DNA from: JAICIG01 sp035532215
Lineage (GTDB): Bacteria > Planctomycetota > Planctomycetia > Pirellulales > JAICIG01
Direction of reading: 5' to 3'
Assembly: GCA_035532215.1 (NCBI GenBank)
Contig: DATKRK010000284.1
Span: forward strand, 1 to 22,369
DNA length: 22,369 bases
The notes under the pieces are model-generated. The model searched no databases. It was not told the DNA's origin and saw only the letters and a list, made by a program, of their open reading frames with translations. Position numbers and translations under genes: made by a program. Positions 15,129 to 22,158 of the stretch are shown here, one piece after another (position 1 is the first letter of the stretch; each line of letters starts with the position of its first letter).

Positions 15129-16547
15129 TTACGCCTTCTCCCCTTGCGGCGCCGCCGGCTTGCGCTCGGCGTGCGCGGCCGCTTTGCGCTCGCGATGGCT
15201 CTCTTCAGGGACCGTCAAAAAGCCCCAATCGAGGGCCTGATCCTGGCGATACTGCTTGCCCAACGTCAGCGCCGTGACGGCCTTGGCCATCTCGTACCCC
15301 AGGTAAAACGCGTGACTCGCGTCCAGGTTCTTCGCGCCGGCGGCTTGCAACTGGTCGAACAGACCGAACGGATCGGCGCCGTGCAATCGCATGCCCGCGG
15401 CGACGAGATGCAACTCGCCCGCTTCGGCGAACAACCGGTAATTATGGTCCTTGATGTTCTCCGCCAGCCGGTCCAACTCGGCGGCGCCGTATTCCAGCAA
15501 CTCCGGATCGCGCAAAGTCACCAGCTTCGGTTCGACGCGTTTGGGCAGCGATCGCTGCTCGACGGCATAATGTACCAGGCGCCGCGCGAGATCGCACTCG
15601 CGCACCGAACTGCGAGCCCAATTGATGACCTGCGTGGTCAGCACGCTGCGAATCCCCAGTTCCTGGCAGAAGCCCAACAGCAGCACGTTGATCGGCCCCG
15701 AATCGGCGTCGGTCAGCTCCGTCAAGTTGCCGACGCCCATCATCATCTCGGCGTCGGGATATCGGTCTCGCACCGCCAGATATCGCCCTAGGCTGCGTGC
15801 AAAGCCGAAGCCGATCGGCTCCAGCACCGGATCGATCCGCAGCGGCACGCCCCGCGCGGCCAGATAATCGATCGTCTCGTCCAAACCCGCCATCGTCTCC
15901 GGCGCATCCGGCACGACGACGACTTCCGCTCCCCAATCGGCGGCCTGCTCGCGGTTCGAGGAGTTGACCGACAGCACCAACTCGGCGCCCGCGCGGACGG
16001 CCGGGGCGATTTCCGCCGGGTTCAGACTGTCGATGCTGAGGCGATGCCCTTCGCCCCGCAGCGCTGCAACGACGTCTGCAACCCCGGACCAAGTTCCGCC
16101 GGGATCGCAGCCGACGTCAATGAAATCGGCGCCGGCGGCGGCCAGGGCGGCGGCCTGCTCGATAATCTCGGCCAGCGACAACCGCGGACAATGATTGATC
16201 TCGGCGATAATCTCGATGTCGCGTCGGCCATAAGCCGCGGCGTCCGCGGGCGAACGGCCAAAGTGCCGCGGCAGTTCCCGCAGATCTTTGGGCCCGCGTT
16301 CAACCGGCACGCCAGCCGCGGCCTCGACTGACGATAAGTCGCCGTAACAATAGCCCGGCAGCATCACCTTGGTCGTCCCCGGCGGCACGCGCAGATGCCG
16401 CGCGACCCATTCGGGCGTCATCAGCGCCGCCACGGTGATGCCCAGGACGCCGACGGAATATTCAAAGCCTTCCTTCGGCGCTAACTCGGCCAGCACCTTG
16501 CGCAGGGCGAATTCCGCCAATCGTCCGGTGATGAAATGGATATTCAA
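15129..16547 (-). CDS. Dihydropteroate synthase-like protein (DUF6513 type, H4MPT-associated)
   Basis: A 472-aa protein. Residues 1-100 form an N-terminal domain beginning LNIHFITGRLAEFALRKVL (initiator read as Met). Residues about 110-330 have a TIM-barrel DHPS-like core (AEINHCPRLSL, ADFIDVGCDPG at 140-150, SIDSLNPAEI at 171-180, RIDPVLEP at 237-244). The C-terminal domain has a charged tail. This family occurs beside H4MPT genes in archaea and C1-metabolising bacteria, and is thought to act in a pterin-arylamine condensation step. The exact reaction is not established. The start is TTG, fixed by an in-frame TAA two codons upstream. No Shine-Dalgarno is visible, so the mRNA may be nearly leaderless. 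First gene of the operon. Confidence 0.85.
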   Translation of the reverse strand: MNIHFITGRLAEFALRKVLAELAPKEGFEYSVGVLGITVAALMTPEWVARHLRVPPGTTKVMLPGYCYGDLSSVEAAAGVPVERGPKDLRELPRHFGRSPADAAAYGRRDIEIIAEINHCPRLSLAEIIEQAAALAAAGADFIDVGCDPGGTWSGVADVVAALRGEGHRLSIDSLNPAEIAPAVRAGAELVLSVNSSNREQAADWGAEVVVVPDAPETMAGLDETIDYLAARGVPLRIDPVLEPIGFGFARSLGRYLAVRDRYPDAEMMMGVGNLTELTDADSGPINVLLLGFCQELGIRSVLTTQVINWARSSVRECDLARRLVHYAVEQRSLPKRVEPKLVTLRDPELLEYGAAELDRLAENIKDHNYRLFAEAGELHLVAAGMRLHGADPFGLFDQLQAAGAKNLDASHAFYLGYEMAKAVTALTLGKQYRQDQALDWGFLTVPEESHRERKAAAHAERKPAAPQGEKA

Positions 16548-17217
16548 GCGAGTTTAGGCGGGGATTTTAGCCACGGATGAAACACGGATCGAACACGGAT
16601 GGGATAGAGAATCAGAAAACCATCCGTTCGAATTCCACCTTCGTCCGGCCGAAATTGCTTAGTTACTTTTGGAACCACGGATGGCCCAGCGCGGCCTTCG
16701 GCCGCAACCAGTTGAGCCACGGATGAAACACGGATAAAACACGGATAAAACACGGATAAAACACGGATAAAACACGGATAAAATGCAGAATGAGGCTCTT
16801 CCGCATAATCTATGAGTGGTTTTATCGCTGGTTAGCAGCGTTGGGGTTGCGTTTTCCAAGGCATTGCCGGGCAAATAAACGTGGCGTTGGTCAGTGAGAC
16901 GCCGGTGAGGAGCCAAATTGGAAAACACCATGTCCGATCCGTGTTCGATCCGTGTTTCATCCGTGGCTCGCCCCCCGCCAACTCGCCCCATAAATCTTCG
17001 CGAGACGCGGAGAAATAGAACGTTTGTAGTACGGATCTCACGGCTTGGAATTCCAATATCCGTGCCATCCGTGGTTCATTAAACTGAATAATCGTTTCTC
17101 GCGATGATCGGTTTCAACCCCGCTTTCGTTTTTCGTTAGGCCTCTTTCCAAGAATCATTTCTTCGCCTTCATCCGTGTTCCATCCGTGGTTCATTTCGTC
17201 ATCCGTGGCTCATTTCG
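16548..17217. repeat. 670-bp repeat block upstream of the H4MPT operon
   Basis: No credible gene. The block contains at least eight clusters of CCACGGATG / CATCCGTGG words in both orientations: about 16571-16600, 16675-16683, 16714-16783, 16936-16970, 17059-17080 and 17169-17217. A 22-bp word (16714-16735) recurs inverted at 16948-16969 and direct at 7861-7882. The 25-bp palindromic repeat at 16685-16709 is the inverse of 8085-8109, and TTTGTAGTACGGAT at about 17023-17036 is the inverse of 7907-7920. The operon promoter must lie here; minus-strand TAAAAT (16569-16564) is a possible -10. Confidence 0.8.
16718..16783. repeat. 11-bp tandem repeat, six units
   Basis: Five perfect copies of CACGGATAAAA (16729-16783) follow one variant CACGGATGAAA (16718-16728). 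The period is 11 bp, close to one helical turn, so the AAAA tracts fall on one DNA face and may bend it. There are no spacers, which excludes a CRISPR array. Confidence 0.95.
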
Positions 17218-18003
17218 TCACCCGCGACTTGCTCCACCCGCAAAGCCGCCGTTGACGTTGAGCACCTGGCCGGTTAGGAACGCGGCGGCGGGCGAGGCAA
17301 GGAAGCGCACGGCTTGGGCCACGTCTTCGGGCGTTCCCCAACGCGCAAGCAAGCTTTCGCCAACGGCGCGTCGTTGCCAGGCGGTGCTGGCTTGCGCGCC
17401 CCAAGACGTCTTGATCCACCCGGGGGCCACGCAGTTGACGCGCACGGCCGGCGCCAGCGAACGAGCCAGGCTTTTGGAGAAGGCCGTCACGGCGCCCTTG
17501 ACGGCGGCGAAGATTTCGCCGCTGTCGCCGGCCATGCCGTGCTCGGCCTGGTCCCAGCCGATATTGATAATGGCGCCCGAACCGGCCGATTTCATGCGGG
17601 CGCCCGCGAGGCGTGAGAGTTGCATCGTGCCGGCGACATCGACGCGCCACAACGCCTCGAGCTTGCGCTCGTAAGGCCAGCGGGCCGCTTCGCCCGTCAG
17701 CACGTCGGCGCCGGCGTTGTTCACCCAAATGTCTACTCTGCCGCGCCATTGCCAGGCGCGTTCGACGAGGCGCTCGCGATCGGCCGGATCGGCGACGTCG
17801 GCCAAGAGCGCCTCGGCCGTCCCGCCGCGAGCGCGGATCTCCTCGGCGACCGCTTCGACGGCATCCCGCGAACGCCGGCCGTGAACCACCACCGCGGCGC
17901 CCGCCGCGGCAAGTTCCAGTGCGGCAGCCCGGCCGATTCCGCTGGATGAGCCGGTTACGACGGCCGCCAGGCCCGTGAGTTCGCGTTGGGGACGTTCGGA
18001 CAT
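17218..18003 (-). CDS. SDR-family protein lacking the catalytic Ser and Tyr
   Basis: A 261-aa classical short-chain dehydrogenase fold. It has the nucleotide-binding TGSSSGIG (17-24), NNAG (95-98), the conserved Lys169 and the C-terminal VAPGWIKT and LNVNGGF segments of FabG-like proteins. In the active site the YxxxK motif reads FAAVK (Phe165 to Lys169). The Ser normally 13 residues earlier is replaced (GWDQAEHG, Gln152). Standard SDR redox catalysis is therefore unlikely; it may be a binding protein or use altered chemistry. The start at 18003 gives normal SDR length; an in-frame start at 18081 would add 26 nonconserved residues. The TGA stop lies in a TCATTTCGTCA repeat. It is divergent from the acyltransferase gene. 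Confidence 0.85.
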   Translation of the reverse strand: MSERPQRELTGLAAVVTGSSSGIGRAAALELAAAGAAVVVHGRRSRDAVEAVAEEIRARGGTAEALLADVADPADRERLVERAWQWRGRVDIWVNNAGADVLTGEAARWPYERKLEALWRVDVAGTMQLSRLAGARMKSAGSGAIINIGWDQAEHGMAGDSGEIFAAVKGAVTAFSKSLARSLAPAVRVNCVAPGWIKTSWGAQASTAWQRRAVGESLLARWGTPEDVAQAVRFLASPAAAFLTGQVLNVNGGFAGGASRG

Positions 18004-18044
18004 AAAAGAGAAGCTGGGGGCGGGCCGATCGGAAAGGGCAGACC

Positions 18045-18050
18045 TATAAT
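18045..18050 (+). promoter_or_regulatory. Possible -10 element for the acyltransferase gene
   Basis: A perfect TATAAT lies in the divergent region about 137 nt before the ATG at 18187. No recognisable -35 is found 16-18 bp upstream, so this is a weak call. Confidence 0.25.
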
Positions 18051-18186
18051 TCGTTGTAGTCGGCGCCCTGCCGCCCGACAAGGAGCCTGGACTGCTCTGC
18101 CGGCCGCTGCGGCCATCAGCTAAGATGGCCGGGCGCGACGTCGCCGCCGCGCGGGCCAGGACGCTGCAATCAAAGCTCTTTCACTT

Positions 18187-19353
18187 ATGGCAACGGATCA
18201 CCGCCTCAAGCCCACCGAACTCAGCGAGCGGCTGAACGAGGCGGCCTTTGCCTTCCGCGGCTACAACCAGACGAACCTGGGCCGCACGCCGGAACTGCTC
18301 GCGCATCGGGCCTTCGGGGGCGTGGTCGGGCGTTATCTTCGCGAAGCCTCGGAAATCTGCGCGGAATTCATCCGCCGCCCGGTCGATCTGGTCGCGCGCG
18401 TGCGCGAGAAGCGCGAAAGCACGCTCGAAACGTTCGGCGAAGACATCGGCTTGATCATCTCGGTCGAAATGGCCCAAATCGAACTGCTGGAGCAGTATTT
18501 CGGCATCAGCTACCGCCATGCCCGCGTCGGCATGGGTTATAGCCTGGGCGAGGTGACGGCGCTCATCTCCGGCGGCGTGTTCAACCTGCGCGACGTGCTC
18601 ACGCCGCTGCTGGCCATGGCCGAAGATAGCGCCGAACTGGCCCGCGACGTGACGATGGGCATCGTGTTTTCACGAGGCAAGGCGTTGAATTTCGAGGCGG
18701 TCGAGCGGCTCTGCCTGGAAATCACCACCCAGGGCCGCGGGATGATCGCCATTTCGTCCTACCTTTCGCCCAACACGGTGCTCGTGCTGGGCCAGGCAGA
18801 CACAGTCGACCGGCTGAAAGAGCGGCTCGCCACGGTCATGAAGGAGCCGGTTCACGTGCGCAAAAACAACGGCGCCTGGCCGCCGCTGCACACGCCGCTG
18901 TTGTGGCAGCGGAGCGTGCCGAACCGGGCCGCGCTGATGATGCACTCCATCGGCGGCGGTTTCCGCGCGCCGACGCCGCCCGTGCTGTCGCTGGTGACGG
19001 GCAAAACGAGCTACAACGATTTCAACAGCCGGGCGATTCTGAATCACTGGATCGACCAGCCGCAGCGGCTGTGGGACGGCATCTACGAATTGCTGGCGAT
19101 GGGCATCGAGGTGATCGTACACGTCGGGCCCGATCCGAACCTGCTGCCCGCCACGTTCAAACGGCTCAGCGACAACGTGACCGCGGAACTCAACGGGCGT
19201 TCGCTGCGCAAGCTGGGCATGCGGGCCGTTTCGAACATCATCGGCCGGCCCTGGGTGGCCAAGCTGCTCTCGAACCGCGCCGCCTTGCTGCGCACCCCGT
19301 TCATCGTGCACGTGATTCTTGAAGACTGGCTGCTCGACCAGGCGACGCCGTGA
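18187..19353 (+). CDS. Stand-alone FabD-like acyltransferase domain protein
   Basis: A 388-aa protein resembling malonyl-CoA:ACP transacylase. The nucleophile motif is GYSLGEV (117-123) with Ser119, and the active-site His is His235 in PPLHTPLL. An Arg follows in SRGKAL (162-167), and HVGPDPNLLP (312-321) corresponds to the terminal 'GPG..L' element. The N-terminal FPGQGSQ oxyanion motif is replaced by AFRGYNQTNLGRTPELL (22-38). There is an insertion of about 20 residues before the Arg, and a C-terminal extension (about 340-388). It is therefore not the housekeeping fabD and probably transfers a different acyl group. No ACP or ketosynthase gene is nearby. No clear Shine-Dalgarno precedes the ATG. 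Confidence 0.8.
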   Translation: MATDHRLKPTELSERLNEAAFAFRGYNQTNLGRTPELLAHRAFGGVVGRYLREASEICAEFIRRPVDLVARVREKRESTLETFGEDIGLIISVEMAQIELLEQYFGISYRHARVGMGYSLGEVTALISGGVFNLRDVLTPLLAMAEDSAELARDVTMGIVFSRGKALNFEAVERLCLEITTQGRGMIAISSYLSPNTVLVLGQADTVDRLKERLATVMKEPVHVRKNNGAWPPLHTPLLWQRSVPNRAALMMHSIGGGFRAPTPPVLSLVTGKTSYNDFNSRAILNHWIDQPQRLWDGIYELLAMGIEVIVHVGPDPNLLPATFKRLSDNVTAELNGRSLRKLGMRAVSNIIGRPWVAKLLSNRAALLRTPFIVHVILEDWLLDQATP

Positions 19354-19407
19354 TAATAGAACACGTTGGCTGTAGGGTGGGGCTTGGCTTACGCCCGGCC
19401 TAAGGTT

Positions 19408-21018
19408 CTACTCTTCGCCTTCCAGCGGCAATTCATAGCAGGCGGCTTTTTCAGCGTTGCGGACGAGCAAATAAGGCCCGGCCAATGCGGGCGTGTTCCA
19501 GCATTTGCCGTCGATGGCGTGAAACCGCGTCAACTCGGTGAAGCGCTCGGGCGAGGCTTCGACCAACGCCACTTCGCCGGTCTCGCTTTGCACCAACAGC
19601 AGATCGTCGACCAATAGCAACTGCCCGTGCCCGTATCGGCCGCCGCGCCATTTCAGATCGCCGCGTTTGAGTTCGATACAGACCAAGGTGCGGCCATCGT
19701 CGATGCCGTAAACGTGGCCGTCGTGCAGCACGACGTTAGTGAATTTGGGCTTGAGCTTGCGACTGTGGCTCTTCCAGGCTTCGCGGCAGGAAAGCTCGCC
19801 GTCGTCGCTGCGCTCGATTTCCAAAAGCATGCAGCCAATGCCGTAGCCCGAGCCGATCAAGACCTGATTCCGTCCGACGATAACCGGTTGGGCCACCTTG
19901 GGTTGGTCGCCGGTCCACTGATATCGCCAGAGCACTCGACCGTCCGTCGGATCGTGGGCGGCCAGCGCGTGGTGGTTGACGATCAGAATCTGCTCGACGC
20001 CGGCCAACTCGGCCAGCACCGGGGAGCTGTAGCTCGACGGGTCGTCCCCGCCGTGCCAGACTTCTTTGCCGCTCGCTTTGTCGTAAGCCACGAGCGAATG
20101 GTCGTCCGGGCCGCCTGCGCTGACCACGATCAGGTCGCCGATGATCGCCGGCGAACAGCTTTTGCCCCACTCCAAGTTGGGCGCACTGTTCTCGGCCAGC
20201 ACGTCGTGCGTCCAAACGACCTCGCCCGAGGCGCCGTCGAGGCAGTCGAGCCGGCCGTTAGCCCCCAGCGCATAGACCAAGCCGTCGGCGATGGTCGGCG
20301 TGGCTCGCGGCCCATCGCCGGCGATCACGGCATTGAAGCGGCCGGGATCGACATGAGCCCAAAGGAGTTTGCCCGTCAAGATTTCATAGCATGAGACAAG
20401 TTCATTGTCGCCTCGCTGCTCTTGCGTAACGGCGTAAGGGCCGACGACGGCGAACGACGACCAGCCGGCGCCGATCGGCTGCCGCCACAGCTCTTTGGGC
20501 GGCCGGGCCTGCCAATCGCGAGCCAGCCGCGGGCCGTTTAGCCGGGCGTCGCGAGCGGGGCCAAGAAACTGCGGAAAATCGCGATCGGTCGTCGCGGTCA
20601 GGTCGATGGTCGCGTCGGCCGGCTTGCCCCCTTCGCCGATTTCGTCGGCCAGCCGCTCGTCGGCCTTCGGCGTCCAGCGCCAGGCCAGCTTGGGCAGGAT
20701 GTCGCCGCTGACCCCTTCGACGCGAACGAGCGACAGGAATCCGCCAACCAACGCCAGACCGCTGAACAGCAAGTAAGCGCGAACCGAGCCGGAGGCCCCG
20801 GTGAAAAAGATCGCCCAGAACGCCAGCAGGATCAGCGTCAGCCCGAGGGCCGAGAGCGTGGCCAGGTTCTGATACGCCGCGTTTTCCTGGAACAGTTCGA
20901 GGGTTCGAATCACAGCGACCAGGGCGCCGCCGAGCAAGCCGATGACCACCGGCGGCAGCCACGAGATGCGGCGCGCACTCGCCGGTGCGTCGTCCGGTGA
21001 CGTATGAGCTTCTTCCAT
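19408..21018 (-). CDS. Membrane-anchored PQQ-like beta-propeller protein
   Basis: A 536-aa protein with three predicted N-terminal membrane helices (about 21-40, 52-72 and 80-98), followed by a PQQ-like propeller on the far side of the membrane. Blade-closing motifs 'D..tG.x.W' are visible as YEILTGKLLW (211-220), LDGASGEVVW (260-269), YDKASGKEVW (312-321) and HDPTDGRVLW (355-364). TPTIADGLVYALGANG (240-255) is typical. No dehydrogenase residues are recognised, so it is probably a scaffold or binding protein like BamB rather than a quinoprotein enzyme. The ATG at 21018 lies 23 nt after the ppiC stop, so co-transcription with that folding factor is likely. The 3' end faces the acyltransferase gene. 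Confidence 0.85.
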   Translation of the reverse strand: MEEAHTSPDDAPASARRISWLPPVVIGLLGGALVAVIRTLELFQENAAYQNLATLSALGLTLILLAFWAIFFTGASGSVRAYLLFSGLALVGGFLSLVRVEGVSGDILPKLAWRWTPKADERLADEIGEGGKPADATIDLTATTDRDFPQFLGPARDARLNGPRLARDWQARPPKELWRQPIGAGWSSFAVVGPYAVTQEQRGDNELVSCYEILTGKLLWAHVDPGRFNAVIAGDGPRATPTIADGLVYALGANGRLDCLDGASGEVVWTHDVLAENSAPNLEWGKSCSPAIIGDLIVVSAGGPDDHSLVAYDKASGKEVWHGGDDPSSYSSPVLAELAGVEQILIVNHHALAAHDPTDGRVLWRYQWTGDQPKVAQPVIVGRNQVLIGSGYGIGCMLLEIERSDDGELSCREAWKSHSRKLKPKFTNVVLHDGHVYGIDDGRTLVCIELKRGDLKWRGGRYGHGQLLLVDDLLLVQSETGEVALVEASPERFTELTRFHAIDGKCWNTPALAGPYLLVRNAEKAACYELPLEGEE

Positions 21019-21041
21019 AAAGCGGGTTCCTAGGATCGCGA

Positions 21042-21326
21042 TCAGTCAGTGCGGCTGGTGACTTCCAGCAAGTGCCAGCCGAATTGCGTTTTTACAGGCC
21101 CCTGCACGGTTTTCACCGCGGCGCTGAACACGACTTTATCGAATTCGGGGACCATCTGGCCAGGCCGGAATTCGCCCAGATCGCCTCCTTCCTGACTGGA
21201 AGGGCATTGCGAATGCTCGCGGGCCAGTTCGCCGAAATCGGCGCCTTCGGCGAGCTGAGTCTTGAGGTCTTCGCATTCTTCCTTGGTGTTGACCAGGATA
21301 TGTCGAGCGCTTGCTTTTTTGGCCAT
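21042..21326 (-). CDS. ppiC: Parvulin-type peptidyl-prolyl cis-trans isomerase C
   Basis: A 94-aa single-domain parvulin, the same size as E. coli PpiC and alignable throughout. It runs ASARHILVNTKEECEDL, then GADFGELAREHSQCPS (48-63), GGDLGEFRPGQMVPEFDKVV and TQFGWHLLEV near the end. The conserved His and Cys of the active site (ARHILV, SQCPS) and the terminal His are present. There is no signal peptide, so it is probably cytoplasmic and assists folding by isomerising Xaa-Pro bonds. The start at 21326 is preferred to 21395 because it gives the MAKK-type N-terminus and has AAGGA about 8 nt upstream. Confidence 0.95.
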   Translation of the reverse strand: MAKKASARHILVNTKEECEDLKTQLAEGADFGELAREHSQCPSSQEGGDLGEFRPGQMVPEFDKVVFSAAVKTVQGPVKTQFGWHLLEVTSRTD

Positions 21327-21475
21327 CCGTCTGTCCTTCCTCGGCCGTAGCGGGCCGCAGTGAGTCGTTGCAATTGAACCGGCTTTCGCGGGCAATCCGG
21401 CGAGAGTTCCCTGTTAAAGCTTAGCGGACGGTTAATGGCTGACAATCCTTCTTTGGGCGGCCGCAGTTCTTCGCA

Positions 21476-21592
21476 GTAGAAGCGGCATCCTTGCCGCTTT
21501 TACGCATGCGGCAGGGATGCCGCCTCTACGTTGTCGCAGTAGAAGCGGCATCCTTGCCGCTTTCGAGACATGCGGCAAGATGCCGCATCTAC
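21476..21592. repeat. Two tandem hairpin repeats (GTAGAAGCGGCATCC type)
   Basis: Copy 1 has arms 21476-21497 and 21508-21529 (20 of 22 bp pair). Copy 2 has arms 21539-21560 and 21572-21592, with one deletion and few mismatches. The left arms are identical between copies. The outer edge of copy 2 includes the stop codon of the GntP fragment (21589-21591). Each could fold into a stable hairpin beyond that stop, but no T-run follows. Confidence 0.9.
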
Positions 21593-22158
21593 ATCAGGCC
21601 CCACGCCGGCACGAGTTTGAACAGCGCGATGGCCAGCGCCGTGCCGACGAGCGGAATCAGCACCGAAACGACGAAGATCGGGCCGTAAGCGCGGCCGTGC
21701 GTTTCGCCGCAGATATTGCGGATCAGCATCACCAGGTAGCCGTTGGCCGGCATCGAATCGAGCGAGCCCGAGGCGATGGCGACGATGCGGTGCAACGCCC
21801 GCGGAGCGACTCCCAATTGATCGATAAAGATCGGCTTGACGATCGGCAACGCCAGCCCCTGCCCGCCCGAGGCCGAGCCGGCGATGCCCGCGATCACCCC
21901 CACGGCCAGCGCGGCATTGACCAGCGGATCGCCCGGCAAATGGGTTACCCAATCGACCAGCCGCTCGAAGGCCGGCAAATCGCGCAGCGCCGAACCAAAC
22001 CCCACGACCGAAGCCGTACAGCCGATGGCCGTCAGCCCGTTGATAAAACCGTGGCTGACGACATCCCATGGCATCGCTACGTACCGGCGCAGCAGCACGC
22101 CGGCCGTTACCACGCCGGCTAGAATCGCCAGCGAAGGATCGTCGCGGAACTTCAGCAG
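21589..22158 (-). pseudogene. GntP-family permease, 3' part only
   Basis: About 190 residues match the C-terminal half of GntP-type gluconate/carboxylate:H+ symporters. They begin at LKFRDDPSLAILAGVV, with hallmark GIAGSASGGQGLALPI, then ALHRIVAIASGSLDSMPANGYLV and ICGETHGRAYGPIF, and several membrane helices. Full-length members are about 440 aa, so the first half is missing. Similarity ends at about 22158, where the end repeat starts. The open frame continues to 22263 (MTGPTISGHALRGVPG), but those residues are repeat-encoded and also occur at the left end, so they are not the real N-terminus. The gene was either interrupted by the repeat element, with its 5' part beyond the window, or truncated. 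Confidence 0.85.

Noticed and set aside
16718..16783. CRISPR array
   Set aside because: The units are 11 bp with no spacers, and there are no cas genes.
19354..19407. Terminator between the convergent acyltransferase and propeller genes
   Set aside because: Only a 6-bp inverted word (TAGAAC/GTTCTA) with a loop of about 42 nt and no T-run; it could arise by chance.
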